A DNA stretch of 26,274 bases, taken from NCBI GenBank assembly GCA_002381765.1, contig DFXX01000041.1, positions 938 to 27,211 of the forward strand, given 5' to 3'. Shown one piece after another: positions 6,936 to 14,429 of this stretch. A model generated the notes under the pieces. That model worked only from the letters and a program-made list of their open reading frames with translations. It was not told where the DNA came from and did not search any database. Made by a program: the position numbers and the translations under genes. Origin of the DNA: Bacteriovoracaceae bacterium UBA4097. GTDB taxonomy: Bacteria; Bdellovibrionota; Bacteriovoracia; Bacteriovoracales; Bacteriovoracaceae. The first letter of the stretch is position 1, and each line of letters starts with the position of its first letter.

Positions 6936-7265
6936 ATGCAAGTTCATGTGCACTATCAAGGAATGGATCCATCTCCCTGGTTGGATCAGTTTATCGCAAG
7001 TCGTATAAATAAGCTTGAGCGTTATCTCGGCCAGGCTTCATCGGTGGATATCCACTTAAAGCATACCGATCGCACTTATAAGACATCTATGGCGATTCAT
7101 GGCGTGTTCAAAGACTATGCTTTTAGTTCTGATGGGGAAAATCTATATGAATCCTTCACGCTTGCCATGGATAAAGCTTCTCGTTCATTAGGGGAGCAAA
7201 AGCGCAAGGTTAAAGATAAGATCAACCGCAAATTCTTCTCTCTCAAAAAAGATTTGGCATATTAG
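6936..7265 (+). CDS. hpf: ribosome hibernation promoting factor, short form
   Basis: 109 aa, in the range of the short HPF/RaiA (YfiA) proteins, which bind the decoding centre of the 30S subunit and shut ribosomes down in stationary or starved cells. The N-terminus MQVHVHYQGMDPSPWLDQFI, the SRINKLERYL helix, the VDIHLKHTDRTYK strand and the C-terminal helix ending in a Lys/Arg-rich stretch fit the beta-alpha-beta-beta-beta-alpha fold. No long C-terminal dimerisation domain is present, so this is not the long form. An AAGGAG ribosome binding site sits 6 nt before the ATG. A strong terminator follows directly, so it is probably monocistronic. Confidence in the family is high; HPF versus RaiA behaviour cannot be settled. 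Confidence 0.92.
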   Translation: MQVHVHYQGMDPSPWLDQFIASRINKLERYLGQASSVDIHLKHTDRTYKTSMAIHGVFKDYAFSSDGENLYESFTLAMDKASRSLGEQKRKVKDKINRKFFSLKKDLAY

Positions 7266-7268
7266 CGA

Positions 7269-7292
7269 GGGGGGCCTAGGGCCCCCTTTTTT
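7269..7292 (+). terminator. rho-independent terminator after hpf
   Basis: GGGGGCC (7270-7276) pairs with GGCCCCC (7280-7286) across a 3-nt loop, followed by six T. It begins four bases after the hpf stop, and its T-tail runs into the stop codon of the convergent gene. Confidence 0.9.
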
Positions 7293-8028
7293 ATTTCTGC
7301 TTATAACTTTTAATCAATTCATTAACGGCATTTACTTCTATGACAAAACCCTTCTTTAAAGCGATAGGATCGGAATATGCATTACGAACAGCACTCAGAC
7401 TATAGGTAATGATAATGGTGCTATTCTCTTTTAAGGAGATATAAGAAGAGATTTCGGTCCCCCCCATCAAATAATCTGAGTATTCAGTGTATTCCTTCAA
7501 AATGATGGAGGAAGCACTTTGAGATAAGACATCCATTTTTTTAATGGCCGAAACGGCTTGAATGATGCGGGAGTTGGGAAGAGTGCTGATATCATCCGAA
7601 TCGAAATAACTCTTCATTTTATAGCTATGAGCACTTTTACCGGGAACAGTTACTCTATAGGTTACGGGATCGATCTCTCTTAGTTCCTGCTGGCCCATAG
7701 TGTGCTTCAAATAGTCTTTATCTTTTATGTGTTCATTGTCATAAAAGCCAACCGCCCGCTTCACTACGTAAGCCTTCTTGGTGAGCATGATATGCACCTC
7801 TCTTTCTTGCAAGAGTGAGAGAGTATCTAGATCCTTTGCTAAGGGAAATTCTTCTACTAATTTTCGCGGAGGAAGTAGGTGATGGGAATAGTGAACATCC
7901 CCAGAAAGGAGTTTTTCTGCATCGACTTTGAAGTTAAACTCTCTATGTTCAATCGCCGCAGCATAGGTGGTAGCGGTCCATGAAAAATTGATGAGCAATG
8001 CTCCGACGAGTTTGATAGCGAGATTCAT
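7291..8028 (-). CDS. exported protein of unknown function
   Basis: 245 aa. A signal peptide of about 24 residues (MNLAIKLVGALLINF... ending TTYAA) is followed by a soluble domain with many predicted beta strands and no Cys. AAGG stands 7 nt before the ATG. Recognisable features are few: a PPRKLVEEFPLAKDLDTLSLLQ segment that looks helical, and a C-terminal half of alternating hydrophobic strands. It converges on hpf and its stop overlaps the tail of the hpf terminator. Upstream it diverges from def across 100 bp. I do not recognise the family, and the context gives no clear hint. Confidence 0.85.
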   Translation of the reverse strand: MNLAIKLVGALLINFSWTATTYAAAIEHREFNFKVDAEKLLSGDVHYSHHLLPPRKLVEEFPLAKDLDTLSLLQEREVHIMLTKKAYVVKRAVGFYDNEHIKDKDYLKHTMGQQELREIDPVTYRVTVPGKSAHSYKMKSYFDSDDISTLPNSRIIQAVSAIKKMDVLSQSASSIILKEYTEYSDYLMGGTEISSYISLKENSTIIITYSLSAVRNAYSDPIALKKGFVIEVNAVNELIKSYKQK

Positions 8029-8128
8029 ATTGTACCTTTTGTTCTAATACTTGATCGGAATAATTTTACTAAACATGAGTAAAAAACTTTTCTATACTTA
8101 ATCCAGAGCTCTTAAGAAGGAAAAAGTA

Positions 8129-8671
8129 ATGATTCAAAACATATGCCGAATGGGTAATCCGGTGCTCCGAGAGCCAGCGCGCGAGTTAACTTTAGCGGAA
8201 ATAAAGTCTGATTATTTTACTCAGTTAGTGCGAGATATGCGTGACTCCATGAAGCACTACGGAGGTATAGGAATTGCGGCCCCGCAAATTGGAGTTTCTA
8301 TGCAAGTGGCTTTAATTGAGCTGCCTGACGTTAATCGCTATGGTGAGGAAATCAATCTTCCGCTCACGACCTTCATCAATCCCCAAATAGAGTATCTAAC
8401 TCAGGAGAAGCAGGGCTTTTGGGAAGGTTGTCTCTCGGTCCCTGGTTTAAGAGGCTTTGTCGAAAGACCAAAGAAAGTGAAGGTGAGCTATTTAAATGAA
8501 AAAGGTGAAGCCAAGGAAATTCTGGCCGAAGGGTTTCTCGCCACCGTTCTACAGCACGAGCTTGACCACCTTTCAGGCACCCTCTATATCGATCGCATTA
8601 AAGATCCTAAGTTACTCACTTTTCAGGAAGAGTTCGATACTTTTATCAAGGAAAAGAATAATATCGACTAA
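8129..8671 (+). CDS. def: peptide deformylase
   Basis: Removes the formyl group from the initiator Met of nascent proteins. All three family motifs are intact in 180 aa: GIGIAAPQ (residues 46-53), EGCLS (99-103, metal ligand C101) and QHELDHL (142-148, ligands H143 and H147, catalytic E144). AAGGA lies upstream of the ATG, and a TATACT at 8093-8098 could be the -10 of the operon promoter. It is the first gene of a tight run with the MATE exporter (2-nt gap), the prolyl hydroxylase (8-nt overlap) and the HIT hydrolase (7-nt gap). The usual partner fmt is not next to it here. Confidence 0.97.
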   Translation: MIQNICRMGNPVLREPARELTLAEIKSDYFTQLVRDMRDSMKHYGGIGIAAPQIGVSMQVALIELPDVNRYGEEINLPLTTFINPQIEYLTQEKQGFWEGCLSVPGLRGFVERPKKVKVSYLNEKGEAKEILAEGFLATVLQHELDHLSGTLYIDRIKDPKLLTFQEEFDTFIKEKNNID

Positions 8672-8673
8672 TC

Positions 8674-9987
8674 ATGCTTAAGCGAACTACTGCATTCAGA
8701 CAACTTCTCTATTTTGCCTCTCCCATTATTCTGGGTCATGTGGGCATCATGCTTATTGGAACCGGGGATATGATCATCGCTGGTCGCTATTCTCGAGAGG
8801 CCCTGGCCGCCGTGGGACTGGCAATTTCTGTGGCCAATCCGATTATGATCTCTCTTCTAGGCCTTCAGTTTGCGGCTTCTCCTCTCCTTGCCCAAAGAAG
8901 AGGCAATGGTGAGAGTATCGATAAGTATTTCTGGACCGTTATTGTTTATAGTATGGCGATCTCTCTTTTATCCTGTGTGCTAACGCTTCTTAGTGTGCGA
9001 CTTATTCCGCTCTTTAAATATGACCCGACTATAACCAAGCTCATTATTGAGTATTTAATTATCACCAGTTTTTCTACTGCAGGACTTTGTCTTTATCAGG
9101 GTGTTAAAGAGTTTTTTCAATCCCAAGAGAAAACTATTACTGCTAATTTAGTTGCTCTTATTGCTGTGGGAGTAAATCTTTTTTTTAACTATGCCTTTGT
9201 CTTCGGAGAATTTGGCTCACCTAAACTTAATGAAGCTGGGCTCGCCTGGGCAAGTCTTGCTGTACGAAGTTTTATGGGATTAGCTCTCTTCCTGTTTACC
9301 TACAAGCTTTGGAAAACTCCTCGAATCATCGACTGGAAGTTTATGAAGGAGATGTGGAAGCTGGGGATTCCTATCACTCTCACGCTCTTCTTTGAGATCA
9401 TGGCCTTCTGTTCGGTTACACTTTTTGTCGGAAAATTTGCCGAGGTTCAGACGGCTGCTAATAATATTGCTCTTAATCTAGGCTCTCTCGCCTTTATGAT
9501 TCCCATGTCGATCTCGGCAGCTGTTTCAGTCAAGGTGGGGCACGCCTATGGAGAGAAGAATCTGCATAAAATCAAAATATTCAATCAGGTGAGCCTGTTT
9601 ACCTCTCTGAGCTTCACTCTGATCATGGCCAGTGTTTTTTATCTTAACCCTGAGCCACTTTTACAGCTTTATACTCAAGATGCTCCAGTTCTAGAGTGGG
9701 CACGAAAACTTCTTTTTTGGGTGGCCTGCTTCCAGCTCTTTGATGGTGCCCAGGTAACTTTGGGGGGAATTCTTCGCGGTTTAAATATCACCCGATCTTC
9801 ATCCGTAGCCGTATTCATTGGTTATTGGTTGATTGGCATTCCTTTAGGATATTATCTTGGTTTTCATGCCGGTCTCGAGGCGCAGGGGTTTTGGATTGGA
9901 CTTGCTCTTGCGCTGGCACTGGTCGCACTGATGTTAGGAATAATCTTAAAAAGAAAGATGAAGGCTTTGGTATTTCAATATGATTAA
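8674..9987 (+). CDS. MATE-family multidrug exporter
   Basis: 437 aa with about twelve hydrophobic segments in two similar halves, as in NorM-type MATE transporters, which expel cationic drugs in exchange for sodium ions or protons. Helix 1 carries SPIILGHVGIMLIGTGDMIIAG, and the following ALAAVGLAISVANPIMISLLG is typical of the family. The second half starts near residue 220 (LGIPITLTLFFEIMAF). The start is two bases after the def stop, without a clear ribosome binding site, so it is likely translated by coupling. The substrate is unknown. Sitting between translation-related genes is probably only operon packing. Confidence 0.93.
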   Translation: MLKRTTAFRQLLYFASPIILGHVGIMLIGTGDMIIAGRYSREALAAVGLAISVANPIMISLLGLQFAASPLLAQRRGNGESIDKYFWTVIVYSMAISLLSCVLTLLSVRLIPLFKYDPTITKLIIEYLIITSFSTAGLCLYQGVKEFFQSQEKTITANLVALIAVGVNLFFNYAFVFGEFGSPKLNEAGLAWASLAVRSFMGLALFLFTYKLWKTPRIIDWKFMKEMWKLGIPITLTLFFEIMAFCSVTLFVGKFAEVQTAANNIALNLGSLAFMIPMSISAAVSVKVGHAYGEKNLHKIKIFNQVSLFTSLSFTLIMASVFYLNPEPLLQLYTQDAPVLEWARKLLFWVACFQLFDGAQVTLGGILRGLNITRSSSVAVFIGYWLIGIPLGYYLGFHAGLEAQGFWIGLALALALVALMLGIILKRKMKALVFQYD

Positions 9988-10573
9988 TAAAGTTATTGAG
10001 GAAGTAAGAGAGAAGGGGTGGAGTTTTAATACTGATTTCTTATCGGGAGTAGAACTGCAAGCCATCAATGATTTTTTTGTAGCTCATAAGAGTGAATTTG
10101 TTCCTGCTAAAGTTGGTAAAGGAAATGAAAGCCAAAGAGCGACTGAGATTCGGGGAGATAATACCTTGTGGCTCGATCCACTTGCTCCACAGCCGCCTTT
10201 TGATAAGATTATGAACTTCCTTGAGGAGTTAAAGCGCTCTTTGAACCAGAGTTTTTTCCTGGGGCTAAAAGAGTTTGAATGTCATCTTGCTTACTATCCA
10301 GTGGGAAGTTTTTATATCGAGCATTTAGATCGTTTTGAATCTGATTCATCCCGAACTCTTTCCTTCGTATTCTATATTCATGATTCCTGGAATCCTGATG
10401 ACGGTGGAGAGTTGGTCCTTTATTCCAAGGATAAGAAGTTCATCTCGAGTATTCTTCCTCTCCCCGGATCCTTTATGTGTTTTATGAGTGAAGACTTCCC
10501 CCATGAAGTTAGAGTTTCCCGAAAAGAGAGACGCACCCTCACGGGTTGGATGCATACTAAAATAATTTATTGA
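9980..10573 (+). CDS. 2-oxoglutarate/Fe(II) dioxygenase, SM-20/EGLN-type prolyl hydroxylase
   Basis: 197 aa, the size of bacterial prolyl hydroxylases of the PHD/PPHD group. The iron ligands are His115 and Asp117 (YIEHLDRF) and His175 (FPHEV). Arg184 (RRTLTGW) should bind 2-oxoglutarate. The spacings (60 residues His to His, 9 from His to Arg) match human PHD2 closely (61 and 9). The IRGDNTLWLDP segment near residue 57 is also typical. The Pseudomonas relative hydroxylates a proline of EF-Tu, which would suit a gene in the def operon, but no substrate can be read from sequence. It overlaps the MATE gene by 8 nt and precedes the HIT gene by 7 nt. Confidence 0.92.
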   Translation: MINKVIEEVREKGWSFNTDFLSGVELQAINDFFVAHKSEFVPAKVGKGNESQRATEIRGDNTLWLDPLAPQPPFDKIMNFLEELKRSLNQSFFLGLKEFECHLAYYPVGSFYIEHLDRFESDSSRTLSFVFYIHDSWNPDDGGELVLYSKDKKFISSILPLPGSFMCFMSEDFPHEVRVSRKERRTLTGWMHTKIIY

Positions 10574-10580
10574 GGCGATT

Positions 10581-11009
10581 ATGAACTGTGCTTTATGTGA
10601 GAGAGTTAAAAGTATTCAGGCAGAAAATTATCCTTATCTCATCCATGAATTCCCTCATAGCTATCTTCTCTTAGGCGAGCATCAGTATTATCGTGGATAT
10701 TGTGTTCTGGTGAGTAAATCTCATCATAAAGAGATGGCCGATATTCCATCCCCCGAGAGAGAAGAAATCTTTCAGGAAATGATGACTTCATCCTCCCTGA
10801 TTCAAAAAGTCTTTAAACCCAAAAAGATGAATCTTTCAAGCCTCGGAAATGTAGTTGAGCATTTACATTGGCATTTCTTTCCGCGCTACGAAGATGATGT
10901 GAATTTCAAAAATCCACCTTGGCTACAAATGTCTCAATTTGATGATGCCAAAATTACACCAGAAGAAAGAGATAAAATAATAGAAATATTGCAATTAGAA
11001 ATATTGTAA
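10581..11009 (+). CDS. HIT-family nucleotide hydrolase
   Basis: 142 aa. The histidine triad is HLHWHFF (His94, His96, His98; His96 would be the nucleophile in this family), and the N-terminal Cys3-x2-Cys6 pair is a frequent zinc site in bacterial members. The members act on AMP-linked substrates such as diadenosine tetraphosphate or nucleoside phosphoramidates. The GYCVLVSKSHHKEMADI strand-turn region matches the family core. A GAGGCG ribosome binding site is 5 nt before the ATG. It is the last gene of the def run; the aminotransferase starts 46 nt later. The exact substrate is unknown. Confidence 0.93.
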   Translation: MNCALCERVKSIQAENYPYLIHEFPHSYLLLGEHQYYRGYCVLVSKSHHKEMADIPSPEREEIFQEMMTSSSLIQKVFKPKKMNLSSLGNVVEHLHWHFFPRYEDDVNFKNPPWLQMSQFDDAKITPEERDKIIEILQLEIL

Positions 11010-11055
11010 GAATCTGATAAACTTATTTCAAATCCACAACCCCGAGGAATATTTT

Positions 11056-12249
11056 ATGAGTTTTCTTTCTAGTCGCGTAGAAAATCTGGCCGAATCCGAA
11101 ACTCTCGCTATGGCCCGTCTTGGGAATGAGCTCAAGGAGAAGGGGGTTAACGTCATTAATATGAGCCTAGGGGAACCAGATTTTAAAACTCCCGATTTTG
11201 TGAAGACTGCTGCAAAAGAAGCTATCGATAAGGATTTTTCCTACTATACGGCAGTTGCCGGTTATAAGGATTTACTTGAAGGAATAGCCGCTAAGTTCAA
11301 GCGCGATAATAACCTTGAATATAAGCCTTCTGATATCGTTGTCTCCACGGGGGCCAAGCAGTCCATCATCAATGTCATCATGGCAACGATCAATTCAGGA
11401 GATGAGGTTATTCTGCCGGCTCCTTATTGGGTAAGTTATTCCGAAATGATCAGGCTCAATGACGGTGTGGTGGTTCCCCTTGAGACCGATTATAAGTCAG
11501 ACTTCAAGATTTCTCCGCAGCAGCTGGAAAAAGCGATTAATCCAAAAACCAAGATGTTTCTTTTTTCCAATCCCTGTAATCCAACCGGAACTATGTATAA
11601 CGAAAAGGAGCTCCGTGCACTAGGTGAAGTTTTCAAACGTCATCCCAATGTTCTTATCGTTTCTGATGAAATTTACGAACATATCAGCTTTGAAGAAAAA
11701 ATGTTCTCTATCGGTTCCATTCCTGAATTAAAGAATCGCACCGTTACGGTAAATGGATTATCCAAGGGCTTTGCCATGACTGGCTGGAGATTAGGCTTCT
11801 TGGGAGCTCCTAGTGAGATTGCCAAGGCCTGTGTCAAAATTCAGGGCCAGTTCACTTCGGGAGCAAGTTCTATTTCGCAAAGAGCTGCTATCGCTGCGGT
11901 CGCCGTCGATCCTAAAGAAGTTGCTCATATGAGAGAGGCCTTCAAAAAGAGAAGAGATCTACTAATCTCACTTATGAAGGAAGTGCCCCATATCAAGGTT
12001 AATAATCCGGGGGGAGCTTTCTATCTTTTTCCTGAAGTTTCTTACTACTACGGAAAATCTCATGGCGGAACAGTCATCAAGGATGGAAAAGATCTTTGCA
12101 TGTATCTGCTTAATCATGGCCATGTTGCTATGACTCCAGGAAGTGCTTTTGGAGCGCCCAATTATATTCGTCTTTCCTATGCTATCTCTGAAGAGCAAAT
12201 TAAAGATGCTGTAAGCCGTATTAAGCAAGCGTTATCAGAGCTAAACTAG
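11056..12249 (+). CDS. aspC: class I aminotransferase, probably aspartate aminotransferase
   Basis: 397 aa PLP enzyme of fold type I, subgroup Ib, like the thermophile and Bacillus aspartate aminotransferases. It transfers an amino group between aspartate and 2-oxoglutarate. Visible residues are Asn175 in NPCNPTGT, Asp204 and Tyr207 in VSDEIYEH, the PLP lysine Lys237 in NGLSKGFAMTGWRLGF, and the substrate-binding Arg in YIRLSYA near the C-terminus. The N-terminal MSLGEPDFKTP motif is typical. GAGGAA lies 8 nt before the ATG. Some Ib enzymes use prephenate or other amino acids, so specificity is not certain. A structured hairpin (12278-12311) follows, without a T-tract. Confidence 0.93.
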   Translation: MSFLSSRVENLAESETLAMARLGNELKEKGVNVINMSLGEPDFKTPDFVKTAAKEAIDKDFSYYTAVAGYKDLLEGIAAKFKRDNNLEYKPSDIVVSTGAKQSIINVIMATINSGDEVILPAPYWVSYSEMIRLNDGVVVPLETDYKSDFKISPQQLEKAINPKTKMFLFSNPCNPTGTMYNEKELRALGEVFKRHPNVLIVSDEIYEHISFEEKMFSIGSIPELKNRTVTVNGLSKGFAMTGWRLGFLGAPSEIAKACVKIQGQFTSGASSISQRAAIAAVAVDPKEVAHMREAFKKRRDLLISLMKEVPHIKVNNPGGAFYLFPEVSYYYGKSHGGTVIKDGKDLCMYLLNHGHVAMTPGSAFGAPNYIRLSYAISEEQIKDAVSRIKQALSELN

Positions 12250-12277
12250 CTTTTTCTAAAGTTTAAATTAAGGTGCT

Positions 12278-12311
12278 GGCGACTCAGTGATCAAAGACTG
12301 AAGATGTCGCC
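12278..12311 (+). promoter_or_regulatory. nested hairpin between aminotransferase and small exported protein genes
   Basis: The outer stem GGCGAC/GTCGCC and inner stem TCAGT/ACTGA are separated by a 4-nt bulge (AGAT), with an 8-nt loop. It lies 28 nt after the aminotransferase stop and 50 nt before the next ATG. The sequence after it is not T-rich, so a classical terminator is unlikely. It may be a leader element or a transcript end protector; the function is unknown. Confidence 0.4.
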
Positions 12312-12361
12312 TAAGCTATCTTCTGACCGCTTCGTGAGAACTATCAAAATAGGAGTTCACT

Positions 12362-12730
12362 ATGAAAGGTCTGCTTTTTTTATCCCTTATGTCACTTTCT
12401 TCTTTTGCTATGGCCACCGCTGACTGGAAAGTCATCGCTGAGACAGTTTCTTGTCCAGAAAATGTTCAGGTACTTGCAAAGGAAGGAGAGAAGTATGTTA
12501 TCGCTACCTCCGATAATTCTCAGAAGAAGTTATATGCTAAAGATGGCTCAGAGTTTTCTGCTGAAACTCTAAGTAGTACTGAGTTCGTTTCTGATACGAG
12601 CAAGGAGAAGTATCTTCAGAATGAGGCCACTTTCAAATTTACCCAACCAGGGTATGTTGAAGGAAATCCTCCTAAGATGGACATCGTTAAAAATGGTAAG
12701 AAGGCTCACTGCCGCATGAATCTTAAATAA
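12362..12730 (+). CDS. small exported protein of unknown function
   Basis: 122 aa. The signal peptide MKGLLFLSLMSLSSFAMA is followed by a mature domain of about 104 residues with Cys31 in its first strand and Cys117 near its end, suggesting a disulphide that ties the two ends together. The middle is charged and polar. An AGGAG ribosome binding site stands 6-7 nt before the ATG. fumC starts one base after the stop, so fumC may be translated by coupling to this gene, which is an unusual pairing. No family is recognised. Confidence 0.85.
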   Translation: MKGLLFLSLMSLSSFAMATADWKVIAETVSCPENVQVLAKEGEKYVIATSDNSQKKLYAKDGSEFSAETLSSTEFVSDTSKEKYLQNEATFKFTQPGYVEGNPPKMDIVKNGKKAHCRMNLK

Positions 12731-12731
12731 T

Positions 12732-14138
12732 ATGACTGAACAAACTCGTATTGAAAAAGATACTTTTGGTGAAATAGAAGTTCCTGCTAACAAGCTATGG
12801 GGAGCGCAAACTCAGCGCTCTCTTCACCATTTTAACATCTCGTCTGAAAAAATGGATCTGCAATTAATTAAGGCTCTGGTCTTAATTAAGAAAGCTGCAG
12901 CTCAAATCAATGCTGATAATAAATCTCTTAAGATAGAAAAAGCATTGGCGATAAAAGCCGCTGCAGATGAAGTTTTAAAGGACATGCATACTGATGAGTT
13001 TCCATTGTCTGTCTGGCAGACAGGAAGTGGAACGCAAACCAACATGAACGTAAATGAGGTTCTCGCCAATCTTGCCAGCGAAATTCTTGAGGGCGACAGA
13101 GGCGAGAAGAGACTTATTCACCCCAATGATGAAGTGAATAAAGGTCAAAGTTCAAACGATGTCTTTCCAACTGCCATGAGTATAGCTGCTGTTCAAAGTG
13201 TGCTGATCGATCTCATTCCAGCAGTTGAAGAACTCCGAGATACCTTCAAGGAGAAGTCTTGTGCCTTCTGGGAAGTCACAAAAATTGGTCGTACTCATCT
13301 GATGGATGCGACTCCTCTTACTCTAGGGCAAGAGATCTCTGGTTATGTCTATCAACTAGACAATGCTCTGAAACATATTGAAGCCTCACTTGATCATTTA
13401 AGAGAGCTTGCAATTGGCGGCACTGCCGTGGGTACTGGACTTAATGCTCCCAAAAATTTTGATGAGCAGATGGCCAAGCTCATTTCTGAATATACCGGAA
13501 TTGAATTTAAGAGTGCTCCCAATAAGTTTGAAGCTCTTGCCGCCAATGATGCTATTGTACATGCTCATGGTGCCCTTAAAGGTCTGGCCACATCTCTCTT
13601 TAAGATAGCCAATGATATCCGTTGGCTCGCCTCTGGCCCCAGAAGTGGCTTAGGAGAAATCGCCATTCCAGAGAATGAGCCAGGTTCCTCCATCATGCCA
13701 GGGAAGGTTAATCCTACCCAGTGTGAGGCCATGACCATGATCTGCGCTCAGGTTATGGGAAATGATGTAGCGATAAATATTGGTGGAGCATCTGGAAATT
13801 TTGAATTAAATGTCTTTAAGCCACTTCTTATTCATAACTTCTTAAAAAGTGTTCGACTCTTAAGTGACGGCTGCAGAAGTTTTGAGGAGTTTTGTGCCAG
13901 AGGGATCGAGCCCAGAATGAATCGAATCGATGAACTCTTAGATCGCTCTTTGATGTTAGTGACTGCTCTTAATCCACATATTGGTTATGATAAGGCAGCT
14001 CAAATCGCTAAGAAGGCCCATAAAGAAGATAAGACTCTTAAAGAAGCAGCAATGGAACTCAATTTCTTAACATCTGAGCAGTTTGATAATTGGGTAAAAC
14101 CCAAGGATATGACTAATCTTCAATCTTTTGATTCATAA
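12732..14138 (+). CDS. fumC: fumarate hydratase class II
   Basis: Iron-free fumarase of the citric acid cycle, converting fumarate and L-malate. 468 aa, full length. The three superfamily regions are intact: SGTQTNMN (residues 99-106), KIGRTHLMDATP (184-195, with the catalytic His189) and the signature GSSIMPGKVNP (318-328, with the active-site loop Ser320 and Lys325). Aspartase is the closest alternative, but the N-terminal region (IEVPANKLWGAQTQRSLHHF) is typical of fumarase. It begins one base after the small exported protein gene, with no ribosome binding site of its own, and its last 26 bases overlap the convergent lipoprotein gene. Confidence 0.96.
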   Translation: MTEQTRIEKDTFGEIEVPANKLWGAQTQRSLHHFNISSEKMDLQLIKALVLIKKAAAQINADNKSLKIEKALAIKAAADEVLKDMHTDEFPLSVWQTGSGTQTNMNVNEVLANLASEILEGDRGEKRLIHPNDEVNKGQSSNDVFPTAMSIAAVQSVLIDLIPAVEELRDTFKEKSCAFWEVTKIGRTHLMDATPLTLGQEISGYVYQLDNALKHIEASLDHLRELAIGGTAVGTGLNAPKNFDEQMAKLISEYTGIEFKSAPNKFEALAANDAIVHAHGALKGLATSLFKIANDIRWLASGPRSGLGEIAIPENEPGSSIMPGKVNPTQCEAMTMICAQVMGNDVAINIGGASGNFELNVFKPLLIHNFLKSVRLLSDGCRSFEEFCARGIEPRMNRIDELLDRSLMLVTALNPHIGYDKAAQIAKKAHKEDKTLKEAAMELNFLTSEQFDNWVKPKDMTNLQSFDS

Positions 14139-14358
14139 TCTGATTAATCTCACTTCTATGTTCGAACGCTAAATCCTTACAGTGATTAAAGGCCGGCGGT
14201 TGCTTCATACTTTTAAAGGCTTCTACACATCCCAGAAGATAGGACATCTGCGCTTGATTGAGCGCCGCATTTATCGATACCTCGGGCTTCCAAGCCCTCT
14301 TCTCATGCGATTTATGAGCGCAACTAGTAAGGATAAATAGTAAGAGGGCGATTCTCAT
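14113..14358 (-). CDS. small lipoprotein of unknown function
   Basis: 81 aa. The very short signal sequence MRIALLLFIL is followed by the lipobox LTSC, so Cys13 would be lipidated and the protein anchored to a membrane. The mature part has two more Cys (LGCVEAF and HCKDLAF) about 16 residues apart, in what look like two helices, perhaps a disulphide-linked hairpin. It converges with fumC and overlaps it by 26 bp; it diverges from the acylase gene across 71 bp. No family is recognised. A real gene is favoured because the lipobox is clean and the space is otherwise empty. Confidence 0.75.
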   Translation of the reverse strand: MRIALLLFILTSCAHKSHEKRAWKPEVSINAALNQAQMSYLLGCVEAFKSMKQPPAFNHCKDLAFEHRSEINQIMNQKIED

Positions 14359-14365
14359 GAATTCA

Positions 14366-14394
14366 TTGTCCTGAATCTAAACAGAATGTAAACT
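14366..14394 (+). promoter_or_regulatory. sigma-70-type promoter candidate for the acylase gene
   Basis: TTGTCC and TAAACT are separated by exactly 17 nt, giving a leader of about 30 nt before the ATG at 14430. Box quality is moderate, and no upstream gene could otherwise drive the acylase. Confidence 0.4.
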
Positions 14395-14429
14395 TAAAGC
14401 CATCTTACAAACACAAAATTGGTAAACTT

